Positions 34,820 to 43,492 of a stretch of DNA of 64,000 nt are shown here, piece after piece; positions within the stretch are counted from its first letter, which is position 1, and every line of letters starts with the position of its first letter. A program made the translations under genes and the position numbers. The notes below the pieces were generated by a model, which saw only the letters and a list, made by a program, of their open reading frames with translations, made no database searches and was not told the origin of the DNA. Location of the stretch: positions 1 to 64,000 of the forward strand of contig CACIHJ010000003.1 in NCBI GenBank assembly GCA_902586435.1, read 5' to 3'. The DNA is from an uncultured Bacteroidota bacterium. GTDB taxonomy: Bacteria > Bacteroidota > Bacteroidia > Flavobacteriales > Flavobacteriaceae.

Positions 34820-35749
34820 TTATTTGTTGATTAATTTGAGACAAAATTGTTCATCTTTTTTTAGTTGAATCTTAAGTTGATCAATAGAAGAAAATTTTTC
34901 CTCATTTCTAATTTTTTTGATTATTTCTATAGATACATTCTTTCCATAGATGTTATCTTTAAAATTAAAAAAATGAATTTCTAATGATTTATTTGTCCCC
35001 CCAACTGTTGGTCTTATGCCAATATTCATCATACCAAAGTAAGTGTTAGAATTAATTTTAGTCTTAACAAGATAAACACCATTCTTTGGTATTATTTTAT
35101 ATGTTTCCTTAATCTCAATATTTGCTGTTGGAAAATCTATTTTTTTCCCTAGACCGTCTCCATAGATTACTTTACCAGTTAGAATAAAATTTCTACCTAA
35201 AAATTTATTACATTTTTCAATTTCTCCATTTAATATTGCATTTCTAATTTTTGTTGAACTAATTGCAATAGAATCAATTTCTTGAGCAGGAATTTCTTTA
35301 ACAGTAAACATATAATCTTTGCCAAATTTCTTTAAGTCTTCCACCGATGCTTCTCTATCCTTTCCAAACTTATGATCGTATCCAATGATTATTTCTTTAA
35401 TTTTTAATTTTTTGACTAGTATTTCTTCAACGAATTCCTTTGCTCTAATCTTAGAGAAATTATTATCAAATGGGTGTATAATTAGATTATCAAGTCCAGC
35501 TTTTTCTAGAAGATTAATTTTTTCATCTATTGTATCAATCATTTTAATCTCATGAGACTTATTTAAAATCATTCTGGGATGAGGGAAGAAAGTCATAACT
35601 AGGGAAGATAAATTGTTTTTTTTAGAATCTTGAATTAATCTTTTTAAGATTTTATTATGGCCAATATGAACACCATCAAAAGTTCCTATTGTAAGTATTG
35701 ACTCTTTTTCAGATGAATATGATTTAAGATTATCAAATATTCTCATCAA
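34820..35749 (-). CDS. ribF: Bifunctional riboflavin kinase/FAD synthetase
   Basis: RibF phosphorylates riboflavin to FMN and adenylates FMN to FAD. The 309-residue protein has an N-terminal nucleotidyltransferase domain (~1-175) with TIGTFDGVHIGHNKILKR and SSTKIRNAILNGEIEKCN, and a C-terminal kinase domain (~180-309) with YGDGLGKKIDFPTANIEI and GMMNIGIRPT. Two ATGs stand at the start (35749 and 35746). It overlaps the end of pth by 17 bp. Confidence 0.96.
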   Translation of the reverse strand: MMRIFDNLKSYSSEKESILTIGTFDGVHIGHNKILKRLIQDSKKNNLSSLVMTFFPHPRMILNKSHEIKMIDTIDEKINLLEKAGLDNLIIHPFDNNFSKIRAKEFVEEILVKKLKIKEIIIGYDHKFGKDREASVEDLKKFGKDYMFTVKEIPAQEIDSIAISSTKIRNAILNGEIEKCNKFLGRNFILTGKVIYGDGLGKKIDFPTANIEIKETYKIIPKNGVYLVKTKINSNTYFGMMNIGIRPTVGGTNKSLEIHFFNFKDNIYGKNVSIEIIKKIRNEEKFSSIDQLKIQLKKDEQFCLKLINK

Positions 35750-36365
35750 TGAGATTTTTAGTATTATGAGTGTTCATTGTTTGATCTATTCCGTTATGAA
35801 TAAATGATAGGACTGTTTCTGAACTGCTTGAGATGATATTAACTAAATCATCTTTTTCTTTGTCAGTCCATTCGCCAAGAACATAATCGGTCTTATTAAA
35901 GTTTTTTGAATTAAGAATTCCAACTCTAAGTCTAGGGTAATTAATGCTCTTCAAGTATTCTTCAATATCTTTTAATCCATTATGACCTCCTGAAGTTCCA
36001 TTTGCTTTAAGTTTTATATTTCCAAAATATAGATTGAGGTCATCACATACAACCAAAATATTTTTATTTGGGATTCTTTCTTTATTTTTCCAGTATAATA
36101 AAGATTTTCCTGAATTATTAACATAGTTTGAAGGTTTAAGAAGAATAACCTTTTTCCCTTTATAGCTAGCTTCAGCTCTATGTCCATGTTTTACAGATGA
36201 GAGGGGTGATTTTAGAACTTCTGCTATTTCATCTATGACCAGAAAACCTATATTGTGTCTTGTATCTGTATATTTATCACCAATATTACCAATCCCGACA
36301 ATTAAAAACTTATTCATAAGCTCTTTTTTGTTGAATCCAGAAAAAAAGTTTTGTAGAAAACCCAT
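35733..36365 (-). CDS. pth: Peptidyl-tRNA hydrolase
   Basis: Pth frees peptides from peptidyl-tRNAs that drop off ribosomes. The core (from ~residue 17) has the signature NKFLIVGIGNIGDKYTDTRH, with the catalytic histidine in TRHNIGF, then KPSNYVNNSG, and GTSGGHNGLKDIEEYL. The track start at 36365 adds 16 residues (MGFLQNFFSGFNKKEL); flavobacterial homologues often carry such an N-terminal extension. An alternative ATG at 36317 would give the bare domain. It follows rplY by 44 bp. Confidence 0.94.
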   Translation of the reverse strand: MGFLQNFFSGFNKKELMNKFLIVGIGNIGDKYTDTRHNIGFLVIDEIAEVLKSPLSSVKHGHRAEASYKGKKVILLKPSNYVNNSGKSLLYWKNKERIPNKNILVVCDDLNLYFGNIKLKANGTSGGHNGLKDIEEYLKSINYPRLRVGILNSKNFNKTDYVLGEWTDKEKDDLVNIISSSSETVLSFIHNGIDQTMNTHNTKNLIDENI

Positions 36366-36409
36366 TAAATACTAAAATATCTTAATTAAAGTTAAGATTT
36401 ATTCTAATA

Positions 36410-37147
36410 TTACCCCTTGCTATCACTACCATCTTGATCCTTAGCTCCTTCATCTTTTTTACCTTCAGCAGCTCCTTCAGCAGCTCCTTCAGCAGCTCCT
36501 TCAGCAGCTCCTTCAGCTCCTTCAGCTCCTTCAGCTCCTTCAGCTCCTTCAACTCCTTCTTCACCTTCAACCTCTAGAACAGGTTCTTCAATTATCATAG
36601 ATGCTCTGGATGTTCTTACTTGACATACTACAGTATTCTCAGGATGTAAAATTTCATATTTATCACTTTGAATATCAGCCATTGTTACTTTATCTCCCAA
36701 TTGCATAGAGGAAATATCAATATCAATTGAATCAGGAAGATTAGAAGGAATAGCTTTTATTCTAATTTTTCTCTTGTTTCTACTTAACATTCCTCCATCA
36801 TTAAGAACACCTGGAGCAGATCCACTAATTATTACAGGAATATCCATTGTAATATCTTTATCCTCATGAATTTCATAAAAGTCAGCATGTATAATTCTAT
36901 CGCTTACTGGATGAAATTGAATATCTTGAAGAATAGCATTTATCTTTTTATCTCCGAAATCAAGACTCACAGTATGAGCAGCGGCAGTATATACAAGATT
37001 CTTGAAACTAATTTCAGTTGCAGAAAAGTGAATTGTTTCTTTGCCCCCATAAAGTACACAAGGAACAGATCCATTTTTTCTAAGAGATTTAGAATCACCT
37101 TTGCCTATTTTTTCTCTTTTACTACTTTTTATTTCTATTGATTTCAT
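36410..37147 (-). CDS. rplY: 50S ribosomal protein L25 (CTC family) with acidic repeat tail
   Basis: This is L25 of the longer CTC type, which binds 5S rRNA. Residues ~1-90 form the L25 domain (IEIKSSKREKIGKGDSKSL, VPCVLYGGKETIHF) and ~95-185 the C-terminal TL5 domain (DKITMDIPVIISG-type strand, ADFYEIHEDKDITMDIPV). The last ~55 residues are low-complexity Glu-Gly-Ala repeats followed by a Lys/Asp tail. The total of 245 residues exceeds the usual ~200. It sits 10 bp after prs and 44 bp before pth. Confidence 0.94.
   Translation of the reverse strand: MKSIEIKSSKREKIGKGDSKSLRKNGSVPCVLYGGKETIHFSATEISFKNLVYTAAAHTVSLDFGDKKINAILQDIQFHPVSDRIIHADFYEIHEDKDITMDIPVIISGSAPGVLNDGGMLSRNKRKIRIKAIPSNLPDSIDIDISSMQLGDKVTMADIQSDKYEILHPENTVVCQVRTSRASMIIEEPVLEVEGEEGVEGAEGAEGAEGAEGAAEGAAEGAAEGAAEGKKDEGAKDQDGSDSKG
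36464..36556 (-). repeat. In-frame 12-bp and 9-bp tandem repeats in rplY
   Basis: Four 12-bp units (ttcagcagctcc on the + strand) and then five 9-bp units (four ttcagctcc, one ttcaactcc) encode AAEG and EGA repeats in the tail of L25. All units keep the reading frame. The step from 12 to 9 bp is the loss of one alanine codon per unit. Confidence 0.9.
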
Positions 37148-37157
37148 TTTTTCAAGT

Positions 37158-38090
37158 TTAAGTTATAAATAATTCGTCAATTGATTTGTTATGATGAACA
37201 TTATACATAGCCTCACCAAATATTTTTGAACAAGATAATACTTCAATCTTATTAGTTTTTTTTATAGAATCAATTGAATCGGTAATTATTAAGTTTTTAA
37301 GTTTAGAATTTTCTATTTTTTCATATGCATCACCTGATAATAGTGCATGAGTACAAATTGCAATAACAGATTCTGCGCCTCTCTCAATCATAAGATCAGC
37401 AGCAGTAGTAAGAGTTCCTGCGGTATCAACCATATCATCAATTAGAATAACATTTTTTCCATTAACATCACCAATTAGCTCCATGTGAGTAATAATATTC
37501 CCTTTAGATCTTTGTTTGTAACATATTACTACATCTGAATCTAAAAATTTTGAATAAGCATATGCTCTTTTTGATCCTCCCATATCAGGAGATGCAATTG
37601 TCAAATTATCTATTTTTAAGGATTGAATATATGGTACGAAAATGGCTGATGCATACAAATGATCAACAGGTTTTTCAAAAAATCCTTGAATTTGGTCTGC
37701 ATGTAGATCCATTGTTATGATTCTTGTTGCACCAGCTGATTCAATTAGTTTAGCAATTAGTTTGGCACCTATAGGAACTCTTGGCTTATCTTTTCTATCT
37801 TGCCTAGCCCATCCAAAATATGGGATAACAGCAGTTATATGTCTAGCAGAAGCTCTTTTTGCTGCATCAAGCATTAATAACATCTCCATAAGGTTATCAG
37901 ATGAGGGGTTGGTTGATCCGATTAGAAAAACCCTAGACCCTCTTACTGATTCTTCAAAAGATGGTTGAAATTCTCCATCACTATACCTTTGAAATTCAAC
38001 CTTTCCAAGCGATTGACCAAATATTTGGGCAATTTTCTCAGATAGATTTTCACTTTGAGTACAAGAAAATATTTTTACAGGTGTTTCCAC
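37158..38090 (-). CDS. prs: Ribose-phosphate pyrophosphokinase
   Basis: Prs makes PRPP from ribose 5-phosphate and ATP for nucleotide, histidine and tryptophan synthesis. The 310-residue protein has VKIFSCTQSENLSEKIA, the ATP/metal region YFGWARQDRKDKPRVPIGAK, ITMDLHADQIQGFFEKPVDH, and the PRPP-binding loop VILIDDMVDTAGTLTTAA. The start codon is GTG (38090), with no ATG nearby in frame. A TAAATTTG element lies 18 bases upstream of it. It leads the minus-strand run prs-rplY-pth-ribF-serS-rsmA-mgtE. Confidence 0.96.
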   Translation of the reverse strand: METPVKIFSCTQSENLSEKIAQIFGQSLGKVEFQRYSDGEFQPSFEESVRGSRVFLIGSTNPSSDNLMEMLLMLDAAKRASARHITAVIPYFGWARQDRKDKPRVPIGAKLIAKLIESAGATRIITMDLHADQIQGFFEKPVDHLYASAIFVPYIQSLKIDNLTIASPDMGGSKRAYAYSKFLDSDVVICYKQRSKGNIITHMELIGDVNGKNVILIDDMVDTAGTLTTAADLMIERGAESVIAICTHALLSGDAYEKIENSKLKNLIITDSIDSIKKTNKIEVLSCSKIFGEAMYNVHHNKSIDELFIT

Positions 38091-38108
38091 TACTAATTAA
38101 TTGGTTTG

Positions 38109-38116
38109 CAAATTTA
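38109..38116 (-). promoter_or_regulatory. -7 promoter element of prs (TAAATTTG)
   Basis: On the minus strand TAAATTTG ends 18 bases before the prs GTG and matches TAnnTTTG. It would drive the long ribosomal/translation run down to mgtE. No -33 TTG at the usual spacing. Confidence 0.5.
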
Positions 38117-38174
38117 TAAATAATTATTATTCGGTATAATTTTAATAAAGATTATTTACTATTAAGTAATTTAT

Positions 38175-38182
38175 TATTTTTG
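38175..38182 (+). promoter_or_regulatory. -7 promoter element of tRNA-Leu(CAA) (TATTTTTG)
   Basis: TATTTTTG matches TAnnTTTG and ends 9 bases before the first base of the mature tRNA, which gives a very short 5' leader for RNase P. Confidence 0.5.
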
Positions 38183-38191
38183 AGACCTTTA

Positions 38192-38273
38192 GCTTCGGTG
38201 GCGAAACTGGTAGACGCGCTGGATTCAAAATCCAGTTCCCTTAGGAGTGTGGGTTCGATTCCCACCCGAAGTA
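38192..38273 (+). tRNA. tRNA-Leu (anticodon CAA)
   Basis: This is an 82-base class II tRNA. The acceptor arms GCTTCGG and CCGAAGT pair (last pair G-U), the D arm contains AACTGGTAGAC, the anticodon stem is CTGGA/TCCAG with loop TTCAAAA giving anticodon CAA, a long variable arm follows, and the T arm is GTGGG-TTCGATT-CCCAC with discriminator A. CCA is not encoded. It stands alone and converges on the HAD phosphatase gene. Confidence 0.97.
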
Positions 38274-38281
38274 CAAATACA

Positions 38282-38938
38282 CTAATAATCTAATATATTA
38301 TCAATACTTATTTTAGTATAGTCTTCTATGGTTTTAAAAGCTCCAACCGATTTTAATATTTCTGATGATTGAGAGCTCGTAACACCTATAGCTTTTATAT
38401 TCGCATTTTTTGCAGCTGTTACTCCTTCAATTGAGTCTTCAAAAATTATACATTCATTTTTATTGACTTTGAGCTTAGATAAGGTCTTTATATACATCTC
38501 TGGATCAGGTTTTCCCTTTGATACTTCATCTCCACAAATAATAGAACTGAAATAGTTAGTTATGCCTAGTTCTTTTATTGTCATCAAAACATTTTTTCTT
38601 ATTGCATTACTTCCAATAGATAATAAAATATTATTCTTTTTAAGATTATCTAAAAACTTTCTTAATCCATTTATTGGAAATATTTTACTCCTGTAGATAT
38701 CTCTAAAAATCACTTCTTTATCATCACTCATTTTTTCCAATTCATCTTTTGTGTATATATCTCCAAAAACACTGGTCATTAATTCAAGTGTTCCGCCCCC
38801 TTTATAATTTTTGTATATCTCATTAAAGTCATTCTCTTCTATATTATTTTTTTTGAAAAATATTCTCCATGATTCATGATGATAAGGTAAACTATCAACA
38901 AGAGTTCCGTCAAGATCAAAAATTATTGCTTTTAGCAT
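38282..38938 (-). CDS. HAD-superfamily sugar-phosphatase / beta-phosphoglucomutase-like
   Basis: This is a 218-residue HAD subfamily IA enzyme with an alpha-helical cap. Motif I is IIFDLDGTLVDSLPYHHESW (nucleophile Asp and acid/base Asp), motif II is SIGSNAIRKN, motif III the lysine in SKGKPDPEMYI, and motif IV IIFEDSIEGVTAAKNA. The pattern fits beta-phosphoglucomutase or small sugar-phosphate phosphatases such as YqaB; which one cannot be told. It is a single-gene unit. No consensus -7 element is visible before it. Confidence 0.85.
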   Translation of the reverse strand: MLKAIIFDLDGTLVDSLPYHHESWRIFFKKNNIEENDFNEIYKNYKGGGTLELMTSVFGDIYTKDELEKMSDDKEVIFRDIYRSKIFPINGLRKFLDNLKKNNILLSIGSNAIRKNVLMTIKELGITNYFSSIICGDEVSKGKPDPEMYIKTLSKLKVNKNECIIFEDSIEGVTAAKNANIKAIGVTSSQSSEILKSVGAFKTIEDYTKISIDNILDY

Positions 38939-39011
38939 TTTTGTTTTTATATAATATTAACTTAATTTATGAAATATAAATAATTATAAAGTTTAATAAA
39001 TAGTTATTAAA

Positions 39012-39914
39012 ATGGAAAATAGGAGAAATTTTATAAAAAAGACATCCCTACTATCTCTTGGTATGATTGGCTATAGCTTTAATCTACCAATTATAAAGAA
39101 TGTTGGAGGAGTTGATATTTCAGTTATTACCTATTCCTTTCAAGCTGGAACAGAAGATATGGAAACCATTATTCAATATTGTTTAGATTCTAAATCTGAT
39201 AATATAGAATTGATGGGTAATCATGTAGAAAGAACTATAGGTATGCCAAGATCTAGAAGAGATAGTGCTGATTGGAGAGCAAATGTCTCAATGAAGGAAT
39301 TTAAGAAAGTAAAAAAAGAATTTGACCAAAAGGGAATAAATATTTTTGCTTATAAACCATATTGTATGTCACCTAGGAATAAAGATGAAGAAATTGAATA
39401 TGCCATGAAAGCAACAAAAGCTTTGGGTGCTGATTATGTTACTGCAGAGTTAACGGATGAAACTAATACAAAAAGAATTTCTTACTATGCAGAAAAACAT
39501 GATGTTAAAGTTGGATATCATGGACATCTTCAATCCACTGATATCGCATGGAATTTTGCATTAGATAATTCTAAAAATAATTATATTAATCTCGATATTG
39601 GACATTATATTGCTGTTGGAGGAGTAAATACAAAAGAAACTCTTTTAAAATTTATTGAAGATAATCATGATAGAATTTGTAGCCTTCACTTAAAAGATAG
39701 AAATGCACCAACTGAAACTAATCCTGATGATAGAGATAATAAAATTTGGGGTCAAGGAGATACCCCAATAAAGGAAGTTTTATTATTAATGCAGAAAAAA
39801 TCATATAATTTTACAGCAACTATTGAACGAGAATATCCAATTCCTGAAGGATCTAATGCTGTTCAGGAAGTAATTAAATGTATGGATTATTGTAAATCCG
39901 TTTTAGATAGTTAG
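39012..39914 (+). CDS. Tat-exported sugar phosphate isomerase/epimerase-like protein
   Basis: This 300-residue TIM-barrel protein of the xylose-isomerase-like (AP endonuclease 2) family has a twin-arginine signal: ENRRNFIKKTSLLSLGMIGY with RRNFIKK. Metal-binding residues are suggested by DNIELMGNHVE, VGYHGHLQSTD, NLDIGHYIAVGG, SLHLKDRNA and ATIEREYPIPEG. Secreted family members act on sugars or cyclitols in the periplasm; the substrate here is unknown. It is followed after 17 bp by a TonB-dependent receptor, which suggests co-transcription and joint use of an imported compound. Confidence 0.85.
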   Translation: MENRRNFIKKTSLLSLGMIGYSFNLPIIKNVGGVDISVITYSFQAGTEDMETIIQYCLDSKSDNIELMGNHVERTIGMPRSRRDSADWRANVSMKEFKKVKKEFDQKGINIFAYKPYCMSPRNKDEEIEYAMKATKALGADYVTAELTDETNTKRISYYAEKHDVKVGYHGHLQSTDIAWNFALDNSKNNYINLDIGHYIAVGGVNTKETLLKFIEDNHDRICSLHLKDRNAPTETNPDDRDNKIWGQGDTPIKEVLLLMQKKSYNFTATIEREYPIPEGSNAVQEVIKCMDYCKSVLDS

Positions 39915-39931
39915 ATCAAAATAATTTATAA

Positions 39932-42280
39932 TTGAAGTCCAAAATCTTTCTAATATTAATTTTAGCTCAGGGACTATGTTATTCTCAAAACTCAGGATCA
40001 ATTTCTGGAAGGGTAATAGATAATGAAACAGGGTTTGCACTCGAAGGAGCAACAATTATAATTGATCAAACCAACTACTCTACAATTACAGATCGAGATG
40101 GTTTTTTTCAAATAAAAAATATACCAACATCTAGCTACAATATAACAGCAAGTTTTATTGGTTTTAGTTCACTTACAAAATATAATATTGTTATAAAATC
40201 TGCAGGTAATCAGCCAATAGAATATTTGTTAAATCCATCATCCCAGCTTTTGGAAGAGGTAATAGTTTCTCAATCACCTTTTAGAACTTCAATTGAAACT
40301 CCCTTATCAACTCAAACATTTTCTGCAGTTGAAATTGAAACATACCCTGGAGGAAATAATGATATAACAAAGGTTATACAAAGTTTACCAGGAATTTCTC
40401 CTTCAATAGGAGGATTTAGAAATGATATAATCATTAGAGGAGGTGGACCCAATGAGACAGTATATTATATCGATGGAATTGAAATTCCAAATATTAATCA
40501 TTTTAGCACACAAGGAAGTTCTGGAGGACCAGTAGGACTTGTAAATGTCTCATTTATCAAGGATGTAACATTATCAACTTCTGCATTTGGAGCAGAATAT
40601 GATAATGCTCTATCTGGTGTTTTGTCCTTTGATCAAAAAGATGCAAACATTGATGGAATATCTGGTAATTTTAGATTAGGATCAAGTGAGGCAGGTATTA
40701 CATTTGAAGGACCAGTATCAATAATTAATAATAAAGAGACATCATTTATATTTTCAGTAAGGAGAAGTTATCTTCAGTTTCTTTTTAAAGCTTTTGGATT
40801 TTCTTTCTTACCAGATTACTGGGACTATCAAATGAAGATAAGACATAAAATAGATGATTATAATTATATAAATATTATTGGAATTGGATCAATAGATAAG
40901 TTAACTGTTAATGAGCCTGAAGAGTTTGACTTTGAAAATCAGTCTACAATAGAGCAAATACCAGTTATAAAACAAAATTCAAGAACTTTTGGAATATCTT
41001 GGAAGAGAACGTTTAAAAATAAGTCTGGTTATTTTACTGCCTCATTAAGTAATAATAGACTAGAAAATAATTTTAAGAGATTTAAAAATAATGTACAAGA
41101 AATTGATCCAGTTTATTCTAATGTTTCTGTAGAAGATGAAACTAAACTAAGATTAATTAGTACTCACAATTTAAATAATTATAAAATTTCATATGGAGCT
41201 AATCTACAGTCTTCTAAATATTCTAATAATACTTTGTTCAGATACTACAATATTGATTATAATACAAAAGTTGATTTTTTTAAATATGGTTTATTCCTTA
41301 AGTCTTCAAAGAATTTTTTTAAAGATAGATTAGGAGTTTCTTTCGGGGTTAGATTTGATCAGGATAGTTTTACTTCAGAATCAAGTCTTTTAGAAAATAC
41401 CTCACCTAGGCTAGCTTTATCATATATTTTGTCAAGGGATAATAGATGGAAGCTAAATTTTACAATGGGTAGATATTTTAAAATACCAACCTATACTTCT
41501 TTAGGATTCAAAAACTTATCTAATCAATATGTAAATAAATCTTCCAAATATACTAGAAGTGACCATTTGGTTAGTGGTATTGAATTTAATAGTTCACCCT
41601 CATCTAGATTTACTTTTGAAGCATTTTATAAAATTTATGATAATTACCCAGTATCTCTTATAGATGGAGTCTCACTTGCTAATAAAGGTGCTGATTTTGA
41701 AGTTTTAGGAAATGAGGAAATCTTAACAAATGGAAAAGGAAAAGCATATGGATTAGAGTTTTTATATCAGCAAAAACTAAGTAATAATTTTTATGGAATT
41801 TTTTCATATACATTTTTTTATAGCAAGTTTTCAGGATTAGATAATAAATTTTTACCATCGGTTTGGGATAATAGACATTTATTGTCATTCACAGGTGGCT
41901 ATAAACTAAAAAAGAATTGGGAGTTAAGTGCAAAATTTAGATATAATTATAAGACACCTTATCCACCGGTTAATCTTTCTGCTTCAGCTAAAGCATATCC
42001 TGAGATAATTTTTGATTATTCACAACTAGGCAATTATTATTTAGATGATTTTGGTAAACTAGACATCAGAATTGATAAAAGGTGGAATTATAAGGTGACA
42101 TCTCTAAAATTATATTTTGAAATTGAAAACATTTTATTAGATGAAATACCACGTCCTCCGGAATATGGAATACAAAGAGATGGTAACGGAGAAATTATAA
42201 ACCCATTAAATCTGACTGAAGTTATTAGTGAAAGATCTAGAAGTTTAATACCAGGAATTGGAATTGTATTTGATTTCTAG
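39932..42280 (+). CDS. TonB-dependent outer-membrane receptor with carboxypeptidase-regulatory-like domain
   Basis: This 782-residue receptor has a signal peptide (KIFLILILAQGLCYS), an N-terminal beta-sandwich CarboxypepD_reg-like domain (~20-105, GSISGRVIDNETGFALEGAT), a plug (~120-230, VIQSLPGISPSIGGFRNDI) and a 22-strand barrel ending IPGIGIVFDF. The start is a TTG (39932); there is no ATG nearby. No SusD-like partner follows, so it is not a standard glycan-uptake pair. Its neighbour, an exported isomerase-like enzyme, hints at a sugar or similar small substrate. The 3' end is 1 bp from the convergent dehydrogenase stop. Confidence 0.92.
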   Translation: MKSKIFLILILAQGLCYSQNSGSISGRVIDNETGFALEGATIIIDQTNYSTITDRDGFFQIKNIPTSSYNITASFIGFSSLTKYNIVIKSAGNQPIEYLLNPSSQLLEEVIVSQSPFRTSIETPLSTQTFSAVEIETYPGGNNDITKVIQSLPGISPSIGGFRNDIIIRGGGPNETVYYIDGIEIPNINHFSTQGSSGGPVGLVNVSFIKDVTLSTSAFGAEYDNALSGVLSFDQKDANIDGISGNFRLGSSEAGITFEGPVSIINNKETSFIFSVRRSYLQFLFKAFGFSFLPDYWDYQMKIRHKIDDYNYINIIGIGSIDKLTVNEPEEFDFENQSTIEQIPVIKQNSRTFGISWKRTFKNKSGYFTASLSNNRLENNFKRFKNNVQEIDPVYSNVSVEDETKLRLISTHNLNNYKISYGANLQSSKYSNNTLFRYYNIDYNTKVDFFKYGLFLKSSKNFFKDRLGVSFGVRFDQDSFTSESSLLENTSPRLALSYILSRDNRWKLNFTMGRYFKIPTYTSLGFKNLSNQYVNKSSKYTRSDHLVSGIEFNSSPSSRFTFEAFYKIYDNYPVSLIDGVSLANKGADFEVLGNEEILTNGKGKAYGLEFLYQQKLSNNFYGIFSYTFFYSKFSGLDNKFLPSVWDNRHLLSFTGGYKLKKNWELSAKFRYNYKTPYPPVNLSASAKAYPEIIFDYSQLGNYYLDDFGKLDIRIDKRWNYKVTSLKLYFEIENILLDEIPRPPEYGIQRDGNGEIINPLNLTEVISERSRSLIPGIGIVFDF

Positions 42281-42281
42281 T

Positions 42282-43457
42282 TTAAAATGCATTATGCCCT
42301 GTGATATCCATTCCAAGGATTAATAAGTGAATATCATGTGTACCCTCATAAGTAATTACAGATTCTAGGTTCATCATATGTCTCATAATGCTAAATTCTC
42401 CTGTAATCCCCATACCTCCAAGCATTTGTCTTGCTTCTCTTGCTATCTTAACCGCCATCTCAACATTATTCCTTTTAGCCATTGATATTTGAGCTGATGA
42501 AGCTTTATCTTCATTTTTTAGTTTTCCAAGTTTCCAAGATAAAAGTTGTGCTTTTGTAATTTCTGTCAACATTTCAGCAAGTTTTTTTTGTTGAAGTTGC
42601 TTACTAGCAATTGGCTTTCCAAATTGGACCCTCTCTAATGAATATTTTAAAGCTGTATTATAACAATCCATAGCAGCACCAATTGCACCCCATGAAATTC
42701 CATATCTAGCAGAATCTAAACACATTAGCGCAGCACCAAGTCCAGACTTTCCAGGTAAAATATTTTTTTTAGGAATACGTACGTTATCAAAAATTAATTC
42801 TCCAGTAGAAGAAGCTCTCAAAGACCATTTATTATGAGTTTCCGGAGTTGTAAAACCTTCCATTCCTCTTTCAACAATAAGTCCATGAATTCTTTTGTTT
42901 TCATCTTTTGCCCAAACAATTGCAATATCAGCAAATGGGGAGTTGGAAATCCACATTTTAGCACCATTCAAAATAACATCATCACCATCACTTTTAAAAT
43001 TTGTAATCATTCCTCCAGGATCTGATCCATGATCTGGTTCTGTTAATCCAAAACATCCCATCATTTCACCAGAAGCTAATTTTGGTAAAAATTTTTCTTT
43101 TTGTTCATCGCTCCCAAATTTCCATATTGGATACATTACAAGTGATGATTGCACAGATGCAGTAGAACGAATTCCACTATCACCTCCTTCAATCTCTTGC
43201 ATCATCAATCCATAACTTATTTGATCAAGTCCTGCTCCTCCATATTCAGTGGGGATATATGGACCAAAAGCTCCAATCTCTGCGAGTCCAGAAATTAATT
43301 CACTAGGAAATTCAGCTTTTTGAGCATATTCTTCTATAATTGGAGTAACTGACTTATTTACCCATGAGCGAGTTGATTCTCTTATTAACTTGTGTTCTTC
43401 AGTTAGAAGGTCATCAATGTTATAGAAATCTGGAGAAGTAAAAGAATTGTCTTTCAT
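42282..43457 (-). CDS. gcdH: Glutaryl-CoA dehydrogenase-type acyl-CoA dehydrogenase
   Basis: This 391-residue flavoenzyme oxidises an acyl-CoA at C2-C3. The substrate-binding arginine segment GIRSTASVQSSLVMYPI and the catalytic glutamate region TYEGTHDIHLLILGMD match glutaryl-CoA dehydrogenase, which also decarboxylates to crotonyl-CoA in lysine and tryptophan breakdown. FAD-contact motif is CFGLTEPDHGSDPGGM. Assignment to glutaryl-CoA rather than another short acyl-CoA is by motif only. A promoter-like TATTTTTG lies 14 bases before the ATG, in the gap from rimM. It is not next to other lysine-degradation genes. Confidence 0.85.
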   Translation of the reverse strand: MKDNSFTSPDFYNIDDLLTEEHKLIRESTRSWVNKSVTPIIEEYAQKAEFPSELISGLAEIGAFGPYIPTEYGGAGLDQISYGLMMQEIEGGDSGIRSTASVQSSLVMYPIWKFGSDEQKEKFLPKLASGEMMGCFGLTEPDHGSDPGGMITNFKSDGDDVILNGAKMWISNSPFADIAIVWAKDENKRIHGLIVERGMEGFTTPETHNKWSLRASSTGELIFDNVRIPKKNILPGKSGLGAALMCLDSARYGISWGAIGAAMDCYNTALKYSLERVQFGKPIASKQLQQKKLAEMLTEITKAQLLSWKLGKLKNEDKASSAQISMAKRNNVEMAVKIAREARQMLGGMGITGEFSIMRHMMNLESVITYEGTHDIHLLILGMDITGHNAF

Positions 43458-43471
43458 TATATATCTTTTTA

Positions 43472-43479
43472 CAAAAATA
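43472..43479 (-). promoter_or_regulatory. -7 promoter element of the acyl-CoA dehydrogenase gene (TATTTTTG)
   Basis: On the minus strand TATTTTTG ends 14 bases before the ATG and fits TAnnTTTG. It lies in the short gap between the rimM stop and this gene, giving it its own transcription start. Confidence 0.5.
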
Positions 43480-43492
43480 TGAATTTATGATA

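Noticed and set aside
36382-36570. 62-residue Lys/Glu/Leu ORF over the L25 repeat
   Set aside because: Shadow frame of the rplY repeat tract.
38939-39011. Promoter before the isomerase-receptor pair
   Set aside because: AT-rich, but no TAnnTTTG match; only a partial TAAAGTTTA string.
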